From assembly GCA_902493595.1 (NCBI GenBank), contig CABUPU010000006.1:1-64000 (forward strand): a stretch of 64,000 bases of DNA, in the 5' to 3' direction. Source of the DNA: an uncultured Mycoplasma sp. GTDB lineage: Bacteria > Bacillota_I > Bacilli_A > RF39 > UBA660. The notes beneath the pieces were generated by a model. It made no database searches. It was not told the origin of the DNA and saw only the letters and a program-made list of their open reading frames with translations. The translations under genes were made by a program, and so were the position numbers. This document shows positions 40,409 to 50,165 of this stretch, piece after piece (positions within the stretch are counted from its first letter, which is position 1; each line of letters opens with the position of its first letter).

Positions 40409-41563
40409 TTAGTTAGAAAATAATACTTTTTCAGTTTTATAATCTTTAGAAATTAATATTATTAAAATAACGGAATAAATAATTGTAGATATAAACATCA
40501 CTAACATATACATAATATCATTTTTTCCAATAGTTTGACAAAAAATCATTTTTAAAAATGTTGCATGATTAACAATTGGTATTAATGACAAAGTTAAGTT
40601 CATTTTTATTCCAAGTGTATCTAAAATCATAGGTATCATTGTAAACAAACTAACTGGTGTTAATGAAGATTGAGCTTCTTTATAAGATTTTGTTTTACTA
40701 GCAATAAATATGCATAGTCCACTTACAAATATTGAAAAAGTAAACATTATTAAAAGTCCCATTGTAATAGTCGAAAAGTTAAAATTTAAAATTGCCTCAT
40801 TATATATATTAAACATTTTACTTGCAATTATAAAGGAAACAACAGTTAATACTATACTGATAATCGAAGTGATTAAACAAGATATTACAATTGACAAGTA
40901 TTTACCAATAATAAGTTCTTCATTTTTAATAGGAAATGTTAATATTGTTTCTAATGTTCCCCTTTCCTTTTCACTTGCTATTATATCAGTTGCTGTATAA
41001 ATAGCGGTTAAAGAAATTGCCATTACAGCAAAAATAAATCCCATTGTTACAATCGTATTAATTAAATCATCAGATCCTGATAAATTAACATAGTTATATG
41101 TAATATTTTTATAAACTTTATTGAAATCAGCACCAATTTCTGATAAATAATTTTGAGCTAAATAATCATTATAATTACTTAGAAAATTAGCAAAATAATT
41201 ACTTGCAAGACTACTATTTTTAGTTTTATCATTTACATAAATATCGTAATTCTCATTAGTTTTTATTACATATGCATCTATTTTATTTGTTTCATATGCT
41301 TTTTGCATATCATCTTTATTTTCATAATACTTTATTTCTAAGTTTTCACTAATCAAGTTTTTTTCAATATCATTTAAATTATAGTTAATTCCAACATAAT
41401 ATTTTTCGTTTTCATTTGTATTCATTAATTTGTCATACACATAAGAGAAGATAAAGATAAAAAGTGGTATCATAATTGGTGTAATAAGCATCATCATAAG
41501 GGACTTTTTATCCCTTAATATGGTTCTTAATTCTTTTTTTATTGTGATAAATACATTATTCAT
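40409..41563 (-). CDS. ABC-2 type permease (NatB-like)
   Basis: A 384-residue permease with one N-terminal helix, an extracytoplasmic part of about 150 residues and five C-terminal helices. The segment ASEKERGTLETILTFPIKNEELIIGKY is the ABC-2/NatB signature. It pairs with the ATPase gene that overlaps it by eight bases. NatAB of Bacillus exports Na+; the substrate here is not established by sequence. Confidence 0.85.
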   Translation of the reverse strand: MNNVFITIKKELRTILRDKKSLMMMLITPIMIPLFIFIFSYVYDKLMNTNENEKYYVGINYNLNDIEKNLISENLEIKYYENKDDMQKAYETNKIDAYVIKTNENYDIYVNDKTKNSSLASNYFANFLSNYNDYLAQNYLSEIGADFNKVYKNITYNYVNLSGSDDLINTIVTMGFIFAVMAISLTAIYTATDIIASEKERGTLETILTFPIKNEELIIGKYLSIVISCLITSIISIVLTVVSFIIASKMFNIYNEAILNFNFSTITMGLLIMFTFSIFVSGLCIFIASKTKSYKEAQSSLTPVSLFTMIPMILDTLGIKMNLTLSLIPIVNHATFLKMIFCQTIGKNDIMYMLVMFISTIIYSVILIILISKDYKTEKVLFSN

Positions 41564-42311
41564 TTTCTTTACCTCCGATTAAAGCAAAAAATGCCTCTCT
41601 TAAATTACCAGTTTTAGTTTCTTTTTCAATTGATTTTGGCGTTCCCGTTTTAATTATTTTTCCTTTGTGAATTAATATTACTCTATCACAAATATTTTCT
41701 GCTTCCTCCATGTAGTGAGTTGAATAAATAATGCCTTTTCCTTTTGCTTTTTCCTTTTTTATAAACTCTAATATGGTTTGACTTAAAATAATATCAAGCC
41801 CAGTAGTGGCCTCATCTAAAATGTAGTACTTAGGACTATGTAAAGCACATCTTGCTAAACCAACTCTTTGAGTTTGGCCTGTAGATAAATTTTCAATTCT
41901 TTGATATAAGAAGTTTGTTAAATCAAATTCCTTTGCAATATTTTTTATTTTTTTATCTATTTCAACTTTCGGAATATCGTAATACTCAGCACACATTTCT
42001 AATAACTCGTATGCAGATAAATCTTTGTATAATTTAGTATTACCGCTTAAAAAGCCAATTTCCTTTTTTATTACAATTTCGTTTTTATCATAAGAGTGAT
42101 CATCAATAATAACATCACCTTCACTAGGTTTCATTATGCCAGTTATCATTCTAAGTAAAGTAGTTTTACCAGCTCCATTTGGCCCAAGTATTCCTAGAAC
42201 TTCACCAGGTTTAGCCTCAAAACTAATATTATTTACCGCTAAAAAAGTTTCTTTTTGTTTTTTATTAATATTTCTTTCAAATTTTTTACTTAAATTTTTT
42301 ACCTCAATCAT
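41556..42311 (-). CDS. ABC transporter ATPase (NatA-like)
   Basis: A 251-residue ATPase with Walker A GPNGAGKTT, signature LSTGQTQRVGLARCA, Walker B YILDEATTGLD and switch His STHYMEEAE. It belongs to the ABC-2 exporter class, close to NatA. First gene of the two-gene operon. Confidence 0.93.
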   Translation of the reverse strand: MIEVKNLSKKFERNINKKQKETFLAVNNISFEAKPGEVLGILGPNGAGKTTLLRMITGIMKPSEGDVIIDDHSYDKNEIVIKKEIGFLSGNTKLYKDLSAYELLEMCAEYYDIPKVEIDKKIKNIAKEFDLTNFLYQRIENLSTGQTQRVGLARCALHSPKYYILDEATTGLDIILSQTILEFIKKEKAKGKGIIYSTHYMEEAENICDRVILIHKGKIIKTGTPKSIEKETKTGNLREAFFALIGGKENE

Positions 42312-42358
42312 ATAAATATCCTTTCAAAATGAATAAAGAACCAGTTATTGATTCTTTA

Positions 42359-42595
42359 TTATTTCTTTTTCTTGTTTTTATTTTTATAAATTATAAATAA
42401 GCACATTGAATAAATCACATTTAATGCAATTGAAATTCCACCTAATCCAAAGTATAGTGATGCAAACATTTTACTTCTTGTTGTATTGCCACCATTATAA
42501 ACAACTCCAACAGTAAGTAAAACAGCACCAAGCACTAAGCCAAATATTAAAAATATCCAAGCACATATACGTAAAGTTTCATTTTCTTTTTTCAT
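42359..42595 (-). CDS. Small two-helix membrane protein
   Basis: A 78-residue protein starting MKKENETLRI with two membrane helices (about residues 9-32 and 45-68) and a basic C-terminus. An upstream extension of the frame lacks a start signal, whereas GAGG lies seven bases before the ATG at 42595. No family recognised. Confidence 0.55.
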   Translation of the reverse strand: MKKENETLRICAWIFLIFGLVLGAVLLTVGVVYNGGNTTRSKMFASLYFGLGGISIALNVIYSMCLFIIYKNKNKKKK

Positions 42596-42657
42596 CACAA
42601 ACCTCTTTTCTATAATATGGTTACCACACATAAATAAAATAATCAATCACATTTTAC

Positions 42658-42694
42658 TATAAAAAAACTGCTACAACAAAGTAACAGTTTTTCT
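42658..42694 (-). terminator. Terminator after the Ig-like anchor protein gene
   Basis: AAAACTG and CAGTTTT close the stem with GTA/TAC pairs inside; a U run follows on the minus strand. Confidence 0.65.
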
Positions 42695-42696
42695 TT

Positions 42697-43800
42697 TTAA
42701 TTCATTAAAGTTTTACTGTTTTTATTATTTTTCATTCTTATTAGTATTACTGCAACAGCAATAACTAAAGCAATTATTATTACATTTAATAAACATGTTA
42801 ACCATATATTTGGTGTTTTACTTTTAATTATATTTATAAAGTAACTTTCTGTATCAGTTCCATCAGTAATTTTAATTTCTATTTTACTACCGTTTTTAAG
42901 TTTTTCATTACCAATTATTTCATATTTAATGTCATCATTACCTTTATCAATTACTATATCTAATTTCTTTTCATTATTTATTTTTAACTCGTAATTATAA
43001 TTATTTTTATAATAATTTAATATATAGTTTTTAATAGTTATATTTTTTAATGAAAGTCTTTCTTTATTTGGATCAACTATATTCAATTTAATTTTGAATT
43101 CTTTTGTTGTTCCATCTTCCGCGGTTACAATAACACTAATCTCATTATCACCAATTTTTAAATTTTCATTACCTTTAATTTCATAATTAGCATTCTTATC
43201 ATTTAATGATATTTCTATTTCTAATTTTTCAACAACCTTATCTAATTTTATATCATATTCAGTTATTGAATTACTAAAATTAAAATTTTCTACTTCCTTA
43301 ATTTCAAATTTTTGAATTGTAGTATCATTACTTTTAGGTTGTACTGGACTTGGTGTAGGTTTTGATGGTTTTGGACTTGGTGTCGGAGTTGGGGTTGGAG
43401 TTGGCGTAGGTGTTGGTGCTGGTTTATTTGTAACGGTTACTGAAGCACTTCCAGAAACATTTACAGCATTTCCATCATTTGCACTCGTTACATCCCCAGA
43501 AAGTGTAAGAGTTATTGTTCCTACTCCTGTTGATGTACAAGTTACTGGAAATGATTTATTTGTATCAAGTGCATCTAATGTTGCATCAGCAATATCAAGT
43601 TTACAACCACTTACAGGTCCTGAAGAAGCAACATGTAAGTTCCATGCTGCTGCTCCATTCATATTTACATATGCTGTAAAACTTTCACCTGAATATATGC
43701 TACTTGAACTAACTGATAAACTAGCACTTGCGGCATTAACATTTAAAATTACTATTAAAAATGATAATATTCCAGTTAAAATTAATTTTATTTTTTTCAT
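42697..43800 (-). CDS. Membrane-anchored surface protein with Ig-like and cadherin-like domains
   Basis: A 367-residue protein: a signal peptide (residues 1-24), a beta-sandwich domain (about residues 25-130, with GAAAWNLHVASSGPVSGCKL and GTITLTLSGDVTSANDGNA), a P-T-rich linker, and two cadherin-like beta-sandwich repeats (residues 165-320). A C-terminal membrane helix (residues 335-355) and basic tail follow. It is retained at the membrane with its domains outside. The first domain may be a cohesin-like receptor for the dockerin of the neighbouring peptidase, but this is inference. It lies 13 bases downstream of that gene. Confidence 0.75.
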   Translation of the reverse strand: MKKIKLILTGILSFLIVILNVNAASASLSVSSSSIYSGESFTAYVNMNGAAAWNLHVASSGPVSGCKLDIADATLDALDTNKSFPVTCTSTGVGTITLTLSGDVTSANDGNAVNVSGSASVTVTNKPAPTPTPTPTPTPTPSPKPSKPTPSPVQPKSNDTTIQKFEIKEVENFNFSNSITEYDIKLDKVVEKLEIEISLNDKNANYEIKGNENLKIGDNEISVIVTAEDGTTKEFKIKLNIVDPNKERLSLKNITIKNYILNYYKNNYNYELKINNEKKLDIVIDKGNDDIKYEIIGNEKLKNGSKIEIKITDGTDTESYFINIIKSKTPNIWLTCLLNVIIIALVIAVAVILIRMKNNKNSKTLMN

Positions 43801-43813
43801 TTTTTTATCCTTT

Positions 43814-46800
43814 CTATCCTATAGTTTTTGTTCCTATCAAATGTTGTCTTATTCTTAATAAGTCTGCTGAATTTACTGTGTTATCATAGTTTATGTCTGA
43901 TGCTGTAAAATATATTCCATTAAGTGGTTTTACTCCAATTAGATGTTGTCTTATTTTAAGTAAATCTGCTGAATTTATTATACCATCACCATTAATATCA
44001 CCAGTAACTACATTTGTAAATTCATTAATTAAGTTACCAGAATCATATATTCTTGTTTTAGAACCAGTGAAAATTAAATTATTTGTTGAATCAACAGTTA
44101 CACTATAATTATCACCAAGTTTAATATGATTTTTAAAACTACTTTCTGTTGTTCCCACAATTACTTTACTAATTGTAAGATTATTTTCATCAACTGAATA
44201 ATCATTTATTGAATATGTAAAACTTGATTTAAATATTGGATATAAAACTAATTCTTTTTCTAAAGTTATTTCATCACCAACATTATATTTTTGACCAGTA
44301 CCATCTACTTTTGTATTCCAAGAATCAAAATAATAACCAGCCAAATCAATAGTACAATTCTCAATTTTAATAGTTTGTCCAATTTCATATTCTTTTTCAT
44401 TTTTATTTGTGCAACTATCATCTAAACAATATATAATTTTAACTTTAATTTTTTCCCATTGAGCATATAAGGTTATATCCTCAGTAACACCTATCAATTG
44501 TTCATCTTCATAATATACACCCGTTCCATCTGATTTTGTATTCCAATTTTTAAATATATAATTATCTCTTGTAAATATATTTTTAGATAAATTAGCACTT
44601 TCATTTTTTATTAGTTCCATATTAGGCATATTACCAATACCTTGGTTTGGATTAAACGTAATTGTATATTTTTCTTCTTTCCATTGTGCATATAAGGTTA
44701 TATTATTTTGTTCATCAAATGGAATATTATCAAAAATTATAGAATCACTTGATTTTGCAGAAAATTTTATTCCTGTTCCATCTTGTTTAGTGTTCCAGTT
44801 ATCAATATAATAATTTTCTTTTGTGAAATCTAAATTTCCAAATGAAATAGTTCCTTCACTAGGATAAGTCATAGTCAAATCAACTGTTTTATTATTATTA
44901 ATTGATGTCACACCATTTCCATCAAATGTTATTTTATATTGATTTTCACTCCAAATTGCATATAATTTCAAATCTTCATTTATTCCACTCTCAATTAATT
45001 GCTCATCATAATAGACTATTCCTGTACCATCTGATTTAGTATTCCATTCTTTAAATGTATGGCCTTTATATGTAAATAAGTTTTTAGCCAAATTAAACTT
45101 TCTATTAATAGCAACATCTTGTGAACTTTCTTCATTAGATGGATTGTTGCTATTAAATGTAATTGTTTTTGCTTCCAATATTGTTACTTGTATATCATCT
45201 TTATAACCATCATACAAACTAGATATATGAATTGTCGTTACACCAATTTTCTTTGGAGTAATGACACCCGATGAACTAATAGTTAAATACTCATCATCAT
45301 ATGTCCATTTAATGTTCTTTGCATTATCAGTATTTGGAGAAATTAAATCATATATATTCTTTGTTTCTGAAATTTTCATTTCAAAATCATCAATTGTTTT
45401 AGTAAAGTCAAACTTATCCAGTAATGTTGTTAACATAGGAAATCTTTTATAGCCATCAATTTCAGGTTTTGACCAATCTGATTTATGTTCAAAATAATTT
45501 GTGTAATTGTTTGTTATTAAATCATCTATTGTTACAGCAGTATTATTATTAATTGTTTTAGTAACATATGATGAAATATCTCCATAAAGTTTATCAGTAT
45601 TTGTATACCATACACCACTTATATTTACCGAATTAGTTTGATTAATATAGCCAACAACTGCACCTAATCTAGTTGATGATTGTGCTTTATAACTACCAGC
45701 ACTTATAGCGTTATTTATAGTAAGATTATTTACTAAACCACTATCACCAACTATGCCTCCGATAGCACTATTACCAAGTGAGCCATTACCACTCACTTTG
45801 CTATAACTTGCTGAGTCATTAATTGTTACGTTAAGTTTTTGCCCTTCAGCAACACCAATTATTCCTCCGGCAAAAACTGTATCTATGTTACCAACACTTA
45901 CATTCGAATACAAATTGTACATATTACAATTTACATTTTTAGTAACTGCTTTTGATACATTTATACCTCCTATTAATCCACCATTATAGTATGATGAATT
46001 AACTTTACCGCCAATAACAGATACATTATTAATTTCTATTTCATCTGTTATAGATATTGTACCAGCCAATGCACCAGCATTTAAATAACCATTAATATTT
46101 ACATCTTTTATTATCAAATTTTTTATGTAATTGTTTGTTCCATAGATATTTTCAAATATTCCAACTGGGTCTTTACTTATATCTTTCGGTCTATTTATGT
46201 ATACACCACTTATCACATGATTATTTCCATTAAAGCTTCCATAAAAATTACTAATTGGTAACCATCCAGCACCAGAATTATAAAATAATCCTTTTGTATT
46301 AGTTGTATCATATGATAAATCTAAATCATTAGTTAGCACATAATGATTATCTTTTGTATTTAAATTTCTTAATCTATTTAAATCAGATGCAGTTTTAATT
46401 TCATAGGGATTTTCTTTCGTTCCAATACCCAACATTTTATTATTATGTGTTGTTAGTTTCCATTCAATTTCATCATATTTATTATTGTTATAATAAACCT
46501 CAATTGTATATGTACCTAATTTCACATTTTCACTATTATATGATAAAAGTGCGTTAATATAATTAGAAACTGAATAATTTCTAAAGACATGAAATAAATT
46601 TGTAACATCCTCATTATTTTGATTCAATATTTTAAATGTTAAATTATCATTTGAAGATAAATTTCTGGAAACTCCTGAAACAACAAATACATTATTATCA
46701 TCAAAAGTTACTGTATGTGGATCTGAAATACATTTGTTATCATCTAAAGTACATTTAGTCAAGATTTTTTCACTTGTTGATTTAATATTTGTTAAATCAA

Positions 46801-48457
46801 TAAATTTATCTTCACCAACATTACTTGTATGAATAGAGCCGTAATAATCATATTTAACATAGTCACCTTCAAATGTTAATTTAAATTTTTCGGTATTTTC
46901 ATCTAAAACTATATTATTTTCTGAAATATCAATTGTATGAAGTCCTGGTTGATAATATGTTTGAGGTTTTAATAATTCATAACTTGAAGCATAATTATAA
47001 TCTGAAACAATTATTTCATTATTTCGATAATAAACATATATAGTTTTATTATATGCATTAACATAAAATTTAACTTTTTTTAATAATTCTTTTGTATTTC
47101 CTTTTGTAAATGTAGTACTTTGTCCAGTTGCTCTATAAGAGTTATTATAATCTACTTCACTTACATCAGTTATACTACTATAAGAACTTTTCATAGTATT
47201 ATAAGGTAAATATATAAAAGTATCATTATTTCCCCATGAATTTTGTATTATCCATGCCCCATTTATTGTATATAAATCACCTTTAGTACAAGAATAGTCA
47301 TTTCCTACCTTTGTAGCATCAGTTATTTCAAAATCCGTTTTATTTAAGCAAATATTATGCGTGTAATTGTCATCCCACCCAATTACTGAAACTGCATGGT
47401 TCATTCCTTCACTAGGATTCCATCTATAAGGTATATAATATATAATGTTTTTTCCATTAGAATTTAATGCTTTTTCTGTTCCAGTTGGTATATATTCTAC
47501 CGATAAATTTATATAAGCTCCAACAGAAACATATAAAGAACCATTATTAACAATTTGTTTCTTTATAAGACTTACTAAAGCATCAACATCGGACTGATTA
47601 TTGGTTGATAACGGATTAAAAAATAGAAATTCATTTAAACTATATTCAGTATTGTCTATATTTGTGATTTCAAATGGTGAAAGTTTAGAATTATAATTGT
47701 AATCATACTTCCAATATTTATTGCTTTTTATATTTTTATCGCTATTGTAATTTGACCCATCACTGCAATTTCCATCACATAAAATTGGGGAAATACCAAT
47801 TGCTGTTGAATTAGCAAATCTTAACATATTTCCGCCCCCATTTAGGTTGTCACCTATAACTGGACTATTATTATATAAAAAAGGGTTTTTTCCTATATCT
47901 ATTGAATTTGAAGGTGAAGTAGTTGCATAATCTATTTGTTTTTCAGAAAAAGTTAACATTTTAGTTTTGTTACTTTTTATAGCTAAGTGGCTTTCCAAAG
48001 AAGTTGCTGAAGAAAATGCCCAACATAACCCTTCAGAACCCTGATTATAAATATTTGTAATGTAGCCGTCATCCCTTAAATTATAATATGATAATAATGT
48101 TTTTTCATTTGAAACACCTTGTTTTGCTAATAAATCATCCTTATATGAATGATCTATTATATATATTTCAGGTATATGACCATATTCACTACTCTTACCA
48201 TTTTTTAAATATTCAACATAATCAGGATTTAAATATGGCTCTTCATCAACTTTATTCTTTTCAGTTAAAATAATTTCACCTGTCTTATTATAAACGTCCT
48301 CAATATACTTTTTTGCCTCGGATGGTAAATAATTATAACTTTCTGATTTTAATACTCTTTCTATTTTATTAGAGCTTAAAAGTTTAAATAATATAAAAGT
48401 ACCTATAACCAAAACCACACTAAAAACTAAAACGATTTTTTTTACACGACTTCTCAC
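43814..48457 (-). CDS. Giant papain-like peptidase with GLUG, Big2, InlB-type repeats and a dockerin
   Basis: A 1,547-residue exported protein. Order: N-terminal membrane helix or signal (residues 9-28), C1-family peptidase (active-site region NQGSEGLCWAFSSATSLESH, catalytic His in GMNHAVSVIGWDD, Asn in IQNSWGNN), then beta domains. GLUG-type repeats follow (GGLIGGINVS, GGIIGVAEG, GGIVGDSG), then a Big2-like domain near residue 1050 and four Listeria-Bacteroides (InlB B-type) repeats ending in YAQW/YAIW. The final 60 residues are a type I dockerin with two calcium loops (DINGDGIINSADLLKIRQHL, then DINYDNTVNSADLLRIRQHL). All three catalytic residues are kept. It is a secreted adhesive protease, held to a partner by the dockerin. 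Confidence 0.9.
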   Translation of the reverse strand: MRSRVKKIVLVFSVVLVIGTFILFKLLSSNKIERVLKSESYNYLPSEAKKYIEDVYNKTGEIILTEKNKVDEEPYLNPDYVEYLKNGKSSEYGHIPEIYIIDHSYKDDLLAKQGVSNEKTLLSYYNLRDDGYITNIYNQGSEGLCWAFSSATSLESHLAIKSNKTKMLTFSEKQIDYATTSPSNSIDIGKNPFLYNNSPVIGDNLNGGGNMLRFANSTAIGISPILCDGNCSDGSNYNSDKNIKSNKYWKYDYNYNSKLSPFEITNIDNTEYSLNEFLFFNPLSTNNQSDVDALVSLIKKQIVNNGSLYVSVGAYINLSVEYIPTGTEKALNSNGKNIIYYIPYRWNPSEGMNHAVSVIGWDDNYTHNICLNKTDFEITDATKVGNDYSCTKGDLYTINGAWIIQNSWGNNDTFIYLPYNTMKSSYSSITDVSEVDYNNSYRATGQSTTFTKGNTKELLKKVKFYVNAYNKTIYVYYRNNEIIVSDYNYASSYELLKPQTYYQPGLHTIDISENNIVLDENTEKFKLTFEGDYVKYDYYGSIHTSNVGEDKFIDLTNIKSTSEKILTKCTLDDNKCISDPHTVTFDDNNVFVVSGVSRNLSSNDNLTFKILNQNNEDVTNLFHVFRNYSVSNYINALLSYNSENVKLGTYTIEVYYNNNKYDEIEWKLTTHNNKMLGIGTKENPYEIKTASDLNRLRNLNTKDNHYVLTNDLDLSYDTTNTKGLFYNSGAGWLPISNFYGSFNGNNHVISGVYINRPKDISKDPVGIFENIYGTNNYIKNLIIKDVNINGYLNAGALAGTISITDEIEINNVSVIGGKVNSSYYNGGLIGGINVSKAVTKNVNCNMYNLYSNVSVGNIDTVFAGGIIGVAEGQKLNVTINDSASYSKVSGNGSLGNSAIGGIVGDSGLVNNLTINNAISAGSYKAQSSTRLGAVVGYINQTNSVNISGVWYTNTDKLYGDISSYVTKTINNNTAVTIDDLITNNYTNYFEHKSDWSKPEIDGYKRFPMLTTLLDKFDFTKTIDDFEMKISETKNIYDLISPNTDNAKNIKWTYDDEYLTISSSGVITPKKIGVTTIHISSLYDGYKDDIQVTILEAKTITFNSNNPSNEESSQDVAINRKFNLAKNLFTYKGHTFKEWNTKSDGTGIVYYDEQLIESGINEDLKLYAIWSENQYKITFDGNGVTSINNNKTVDLTMTYPSEGTISFGNLDFTKENYYIDNWNTKQDGTGIKFSAKSSDSIIFDNIPFDEQNNITLYAQWKEEKYTITFNPNQGIGNMPNMELIKNESANLSKNIFTRDNYIFKNWNTKSDGTGVYYEDEQLIGVTEDITLYAQWEKIKVKIIYCLDDSCTNKNEKEYEIGQTIKIENCTIDLAGYYFDSWNTKVDGTGQKYNVGDEITLEKELVLYPIFKSSFTYSINDYSVDENNLTISKVIVGTTESSFKNHIKLGDNYSVTVDSTNNLIFTGSKTRIYDSGNLINEFTNVVTGDINGDGIINSADLLKIRQHLIGVKPLNGIYFTASDINYDNTVNSADLLRIRQHLIGTKTIG

Positions 48458-48552
48458 AAACTACCTACTTCCTATTATAAATAATATCACAATCAATAAT
48501 TTAAGTCCATAGTATTATTTAAAAAAATAGACTAAAAAAATATTTAATCTAT

Positions 48553-49100
48553 CTATAAATTAACCTTAGCATCCTTTTCATTTTCAAGGGCTTTAAAATA
48601 CTCTTCTTCTTTAAAACCATGAATTTTTGCTACAATAAGTGATGGAAAAGTAATAACCTTTTCATTATATAAAGAAACATTTGCATTATATGCCCTTCGC
48701 GAAGCAGATAAATGTTCTTCAGAATCAATTATAGCCTTTTGTAAATTTAAAAAATTTTCATTTGCTTTTATATCAGGGTATTTTTCAATAATAACATTAA
48801 TTTTATTCATTGTTTCATCAAGTGATGAATTAATATTTTTAAGTTCATTTAAACTCATATTATTACGAAATTTTATGACACTTAATAAAACCTCTTTTTC
48901 ATGTTTTGTATACCCTTTTACAACTTCAACAAGATTTGTTATAACATTATATCTTTTAGATAATGCTACATCTATTCCAGATAATGCTTCACTTATTTTA
49001 AGTTTATACTTTTTAAAATATTAAGAGTTCCAATATAATTTCCTAATATAATTAAAAATATAATCCCTATAACTATTAATAAAATATGTTTTGCTTCCAT
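48553..49100 (-). pseudogene. lemA: LemA family protein with a single-base frameshift
   Basis: The open part (from 48858) is the C-terminal helical half of LemA (SASRRAYNANVSLYNEKVI, FPSLIVAKIHGFKEEEYF). Upstream, ATG at 49100 with AAGGAGG starts a membrane helix (MEAKHILLIVIGIIFLIIL) that then meets a stop. One extra base in the A5/T4 run at 49010-49018 would join it to ISEALSGIDVALSKRYNVI and NLVEVVKGYTKHEKEV, restoring a normal LemA of about 182 residues. It follows the DUF3137 gene by a few bases, the usual LemA partner. It may be a real frameshift, polymerase slippage or a sequencing error. Confidence 0.8.
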
Positions 49101-49103
49101 TTA

Positions 49104-50009
49104 TTAATCCTCCTTAAATAAATCATTGTCTAAATCAAGCTGCTCAATAAAATTTATAATTACATCAATATCTTTTTTTATTGTATCTTTAATTACAGTT
49201 TCATTAACCTTTTTATGCATACTTGGTTCAAAAGAATCTAAATAATTATTAAGACCTAAATATAACTTATTATTATTAAAACATAATATTAACTTACCAT
49301 TTATTTTTAAACTTAAATCTTTAATTTTTTCCATAAATGATGGTGATAAAATATAAAATGCTTCATGTTCATTTTGAGCATAAACTAAAAAGTTTTTATT
49401 AAACTGTTCATCCTCTAAAGCAATTTTTTCATAATTTAAATCATAAAATCTAATAACTGAGGAAGTTTGTGACACACATAAATTTGATTTAAATGTCTTA
49501 TTAAAATCAAATATAAACCATCTACCCATAAATAATGTTACATAATAAGTTTCTTTATTGCCATCTTTATCTTCTCTTTCATGTTCTTCCTCAATATGAA
49601 CATCTGATGATTCAAAATTTACATCTTTGTATTTTCCTTTAATGTAATCATTAGAATAATACCTATCTGAGGTATCAATCATTTTAGTATCCATTAAAGT
49701 TTCCTCTGAAATGCCTTTTTCTGGTTCATATTCTAAATCAGTAAAAATTTCTTTTAAAGCATTGTAAACAAAATAATTCTTATATATTAAAGTATATTCT
49801 CTTACATATTTTTGACCAGGCAACCCAGCAAAAACTAAACTAAAAATTAATGTAAATGGTAAAACGAAATAATAACTAAATGATAATGAAATAATTTCAC
49901 GTTTACAAAGTATCACAAATAAAATATTAAGTAAAATTGCAATGCTATAGCATATAGTATTACATATTGTATATTTTTTTCTAAGTAAATTTAATTTATC
50001 TATTTCCAT
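49104..50009 (-). CDS. DUF3137 family membrane protein
   Basis: A 301-residue protein with two membrane helices (about residues 20-40 and 45-70) and a long cytoplasmic part with PEKGISEETL, VHIEEEHEREDKDG and FMGRWFIFDFNKTF. These fit DUF3137, which is often encoded next to LemA. The ATG at 50009 has GAAGGAA eight bases upstream; an earlier in-frame start would lie in the promoter, where TATACT is visible. Role unknown. Confidence 0.78.
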   Translation of the reverse strand: MEIDKLNLLRKKYTICNTICYSIAILLNILFVILCKREIISLSFSYYFVLPFTLIFSLVFAGLPGQKYVREYTLIYKNYFVYNALKEIFTDLEYEPEKGISEETLMDTKMIDTSDRYYSNDYIKGKYKDVNFESSDVHIEEEHEREDKDGNKETYYVTLFMGRWFIFDFNKTFKSNLCVSQTSSVIRFYDLNYEKIALEDEQFNKNFLVYAQNEHEAFYILSPSFMEKIKDLSLKINGKLILCFNNNKLYLGLNNYLDSFEPSMHKKVNETVIKDTIKKDIDVIINFIEQLDLDNDLFKED

Positions 50010-50111
50010 AATAATTCCTTCATAGTTAAAGTATAACATATTATTTATGTGAAACAAACATTAGATTTTTTATTTACAAATTTTTTTTACATATTAAATA
50101 ATTCAATTTTA

Positions 50112-50140
50112 TTGTAAATGAAAACTGGTTTTGATATAAT
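50112..50140 (+). promoter_or_regulatory. Sigma-A promoter of the HerA-like gene
   Basis: TTGTAA, 17 bases and TATAAT, 25 bases before the start codon. Confidence 0.7.
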
Positions 50141-50165
50141 ATTTTTAGAGTAAAGAGGTATTGAT

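Noticed and set aside
42331..42361. Perfect nine-pair hairpin (AATAAAGAA with TTCTTTATT) as a terminator
   Set aside because: Neither strand has a clear U run after it, so I left it unassigned.
43350..43440. Repeated units in the P-T linker and InlB-type repeats as a CRISPR array
   Set aside because: They are coding repeats in one frame (Pro-Thr pairs), with no spacers. No CRISPR or cas genes were seen.
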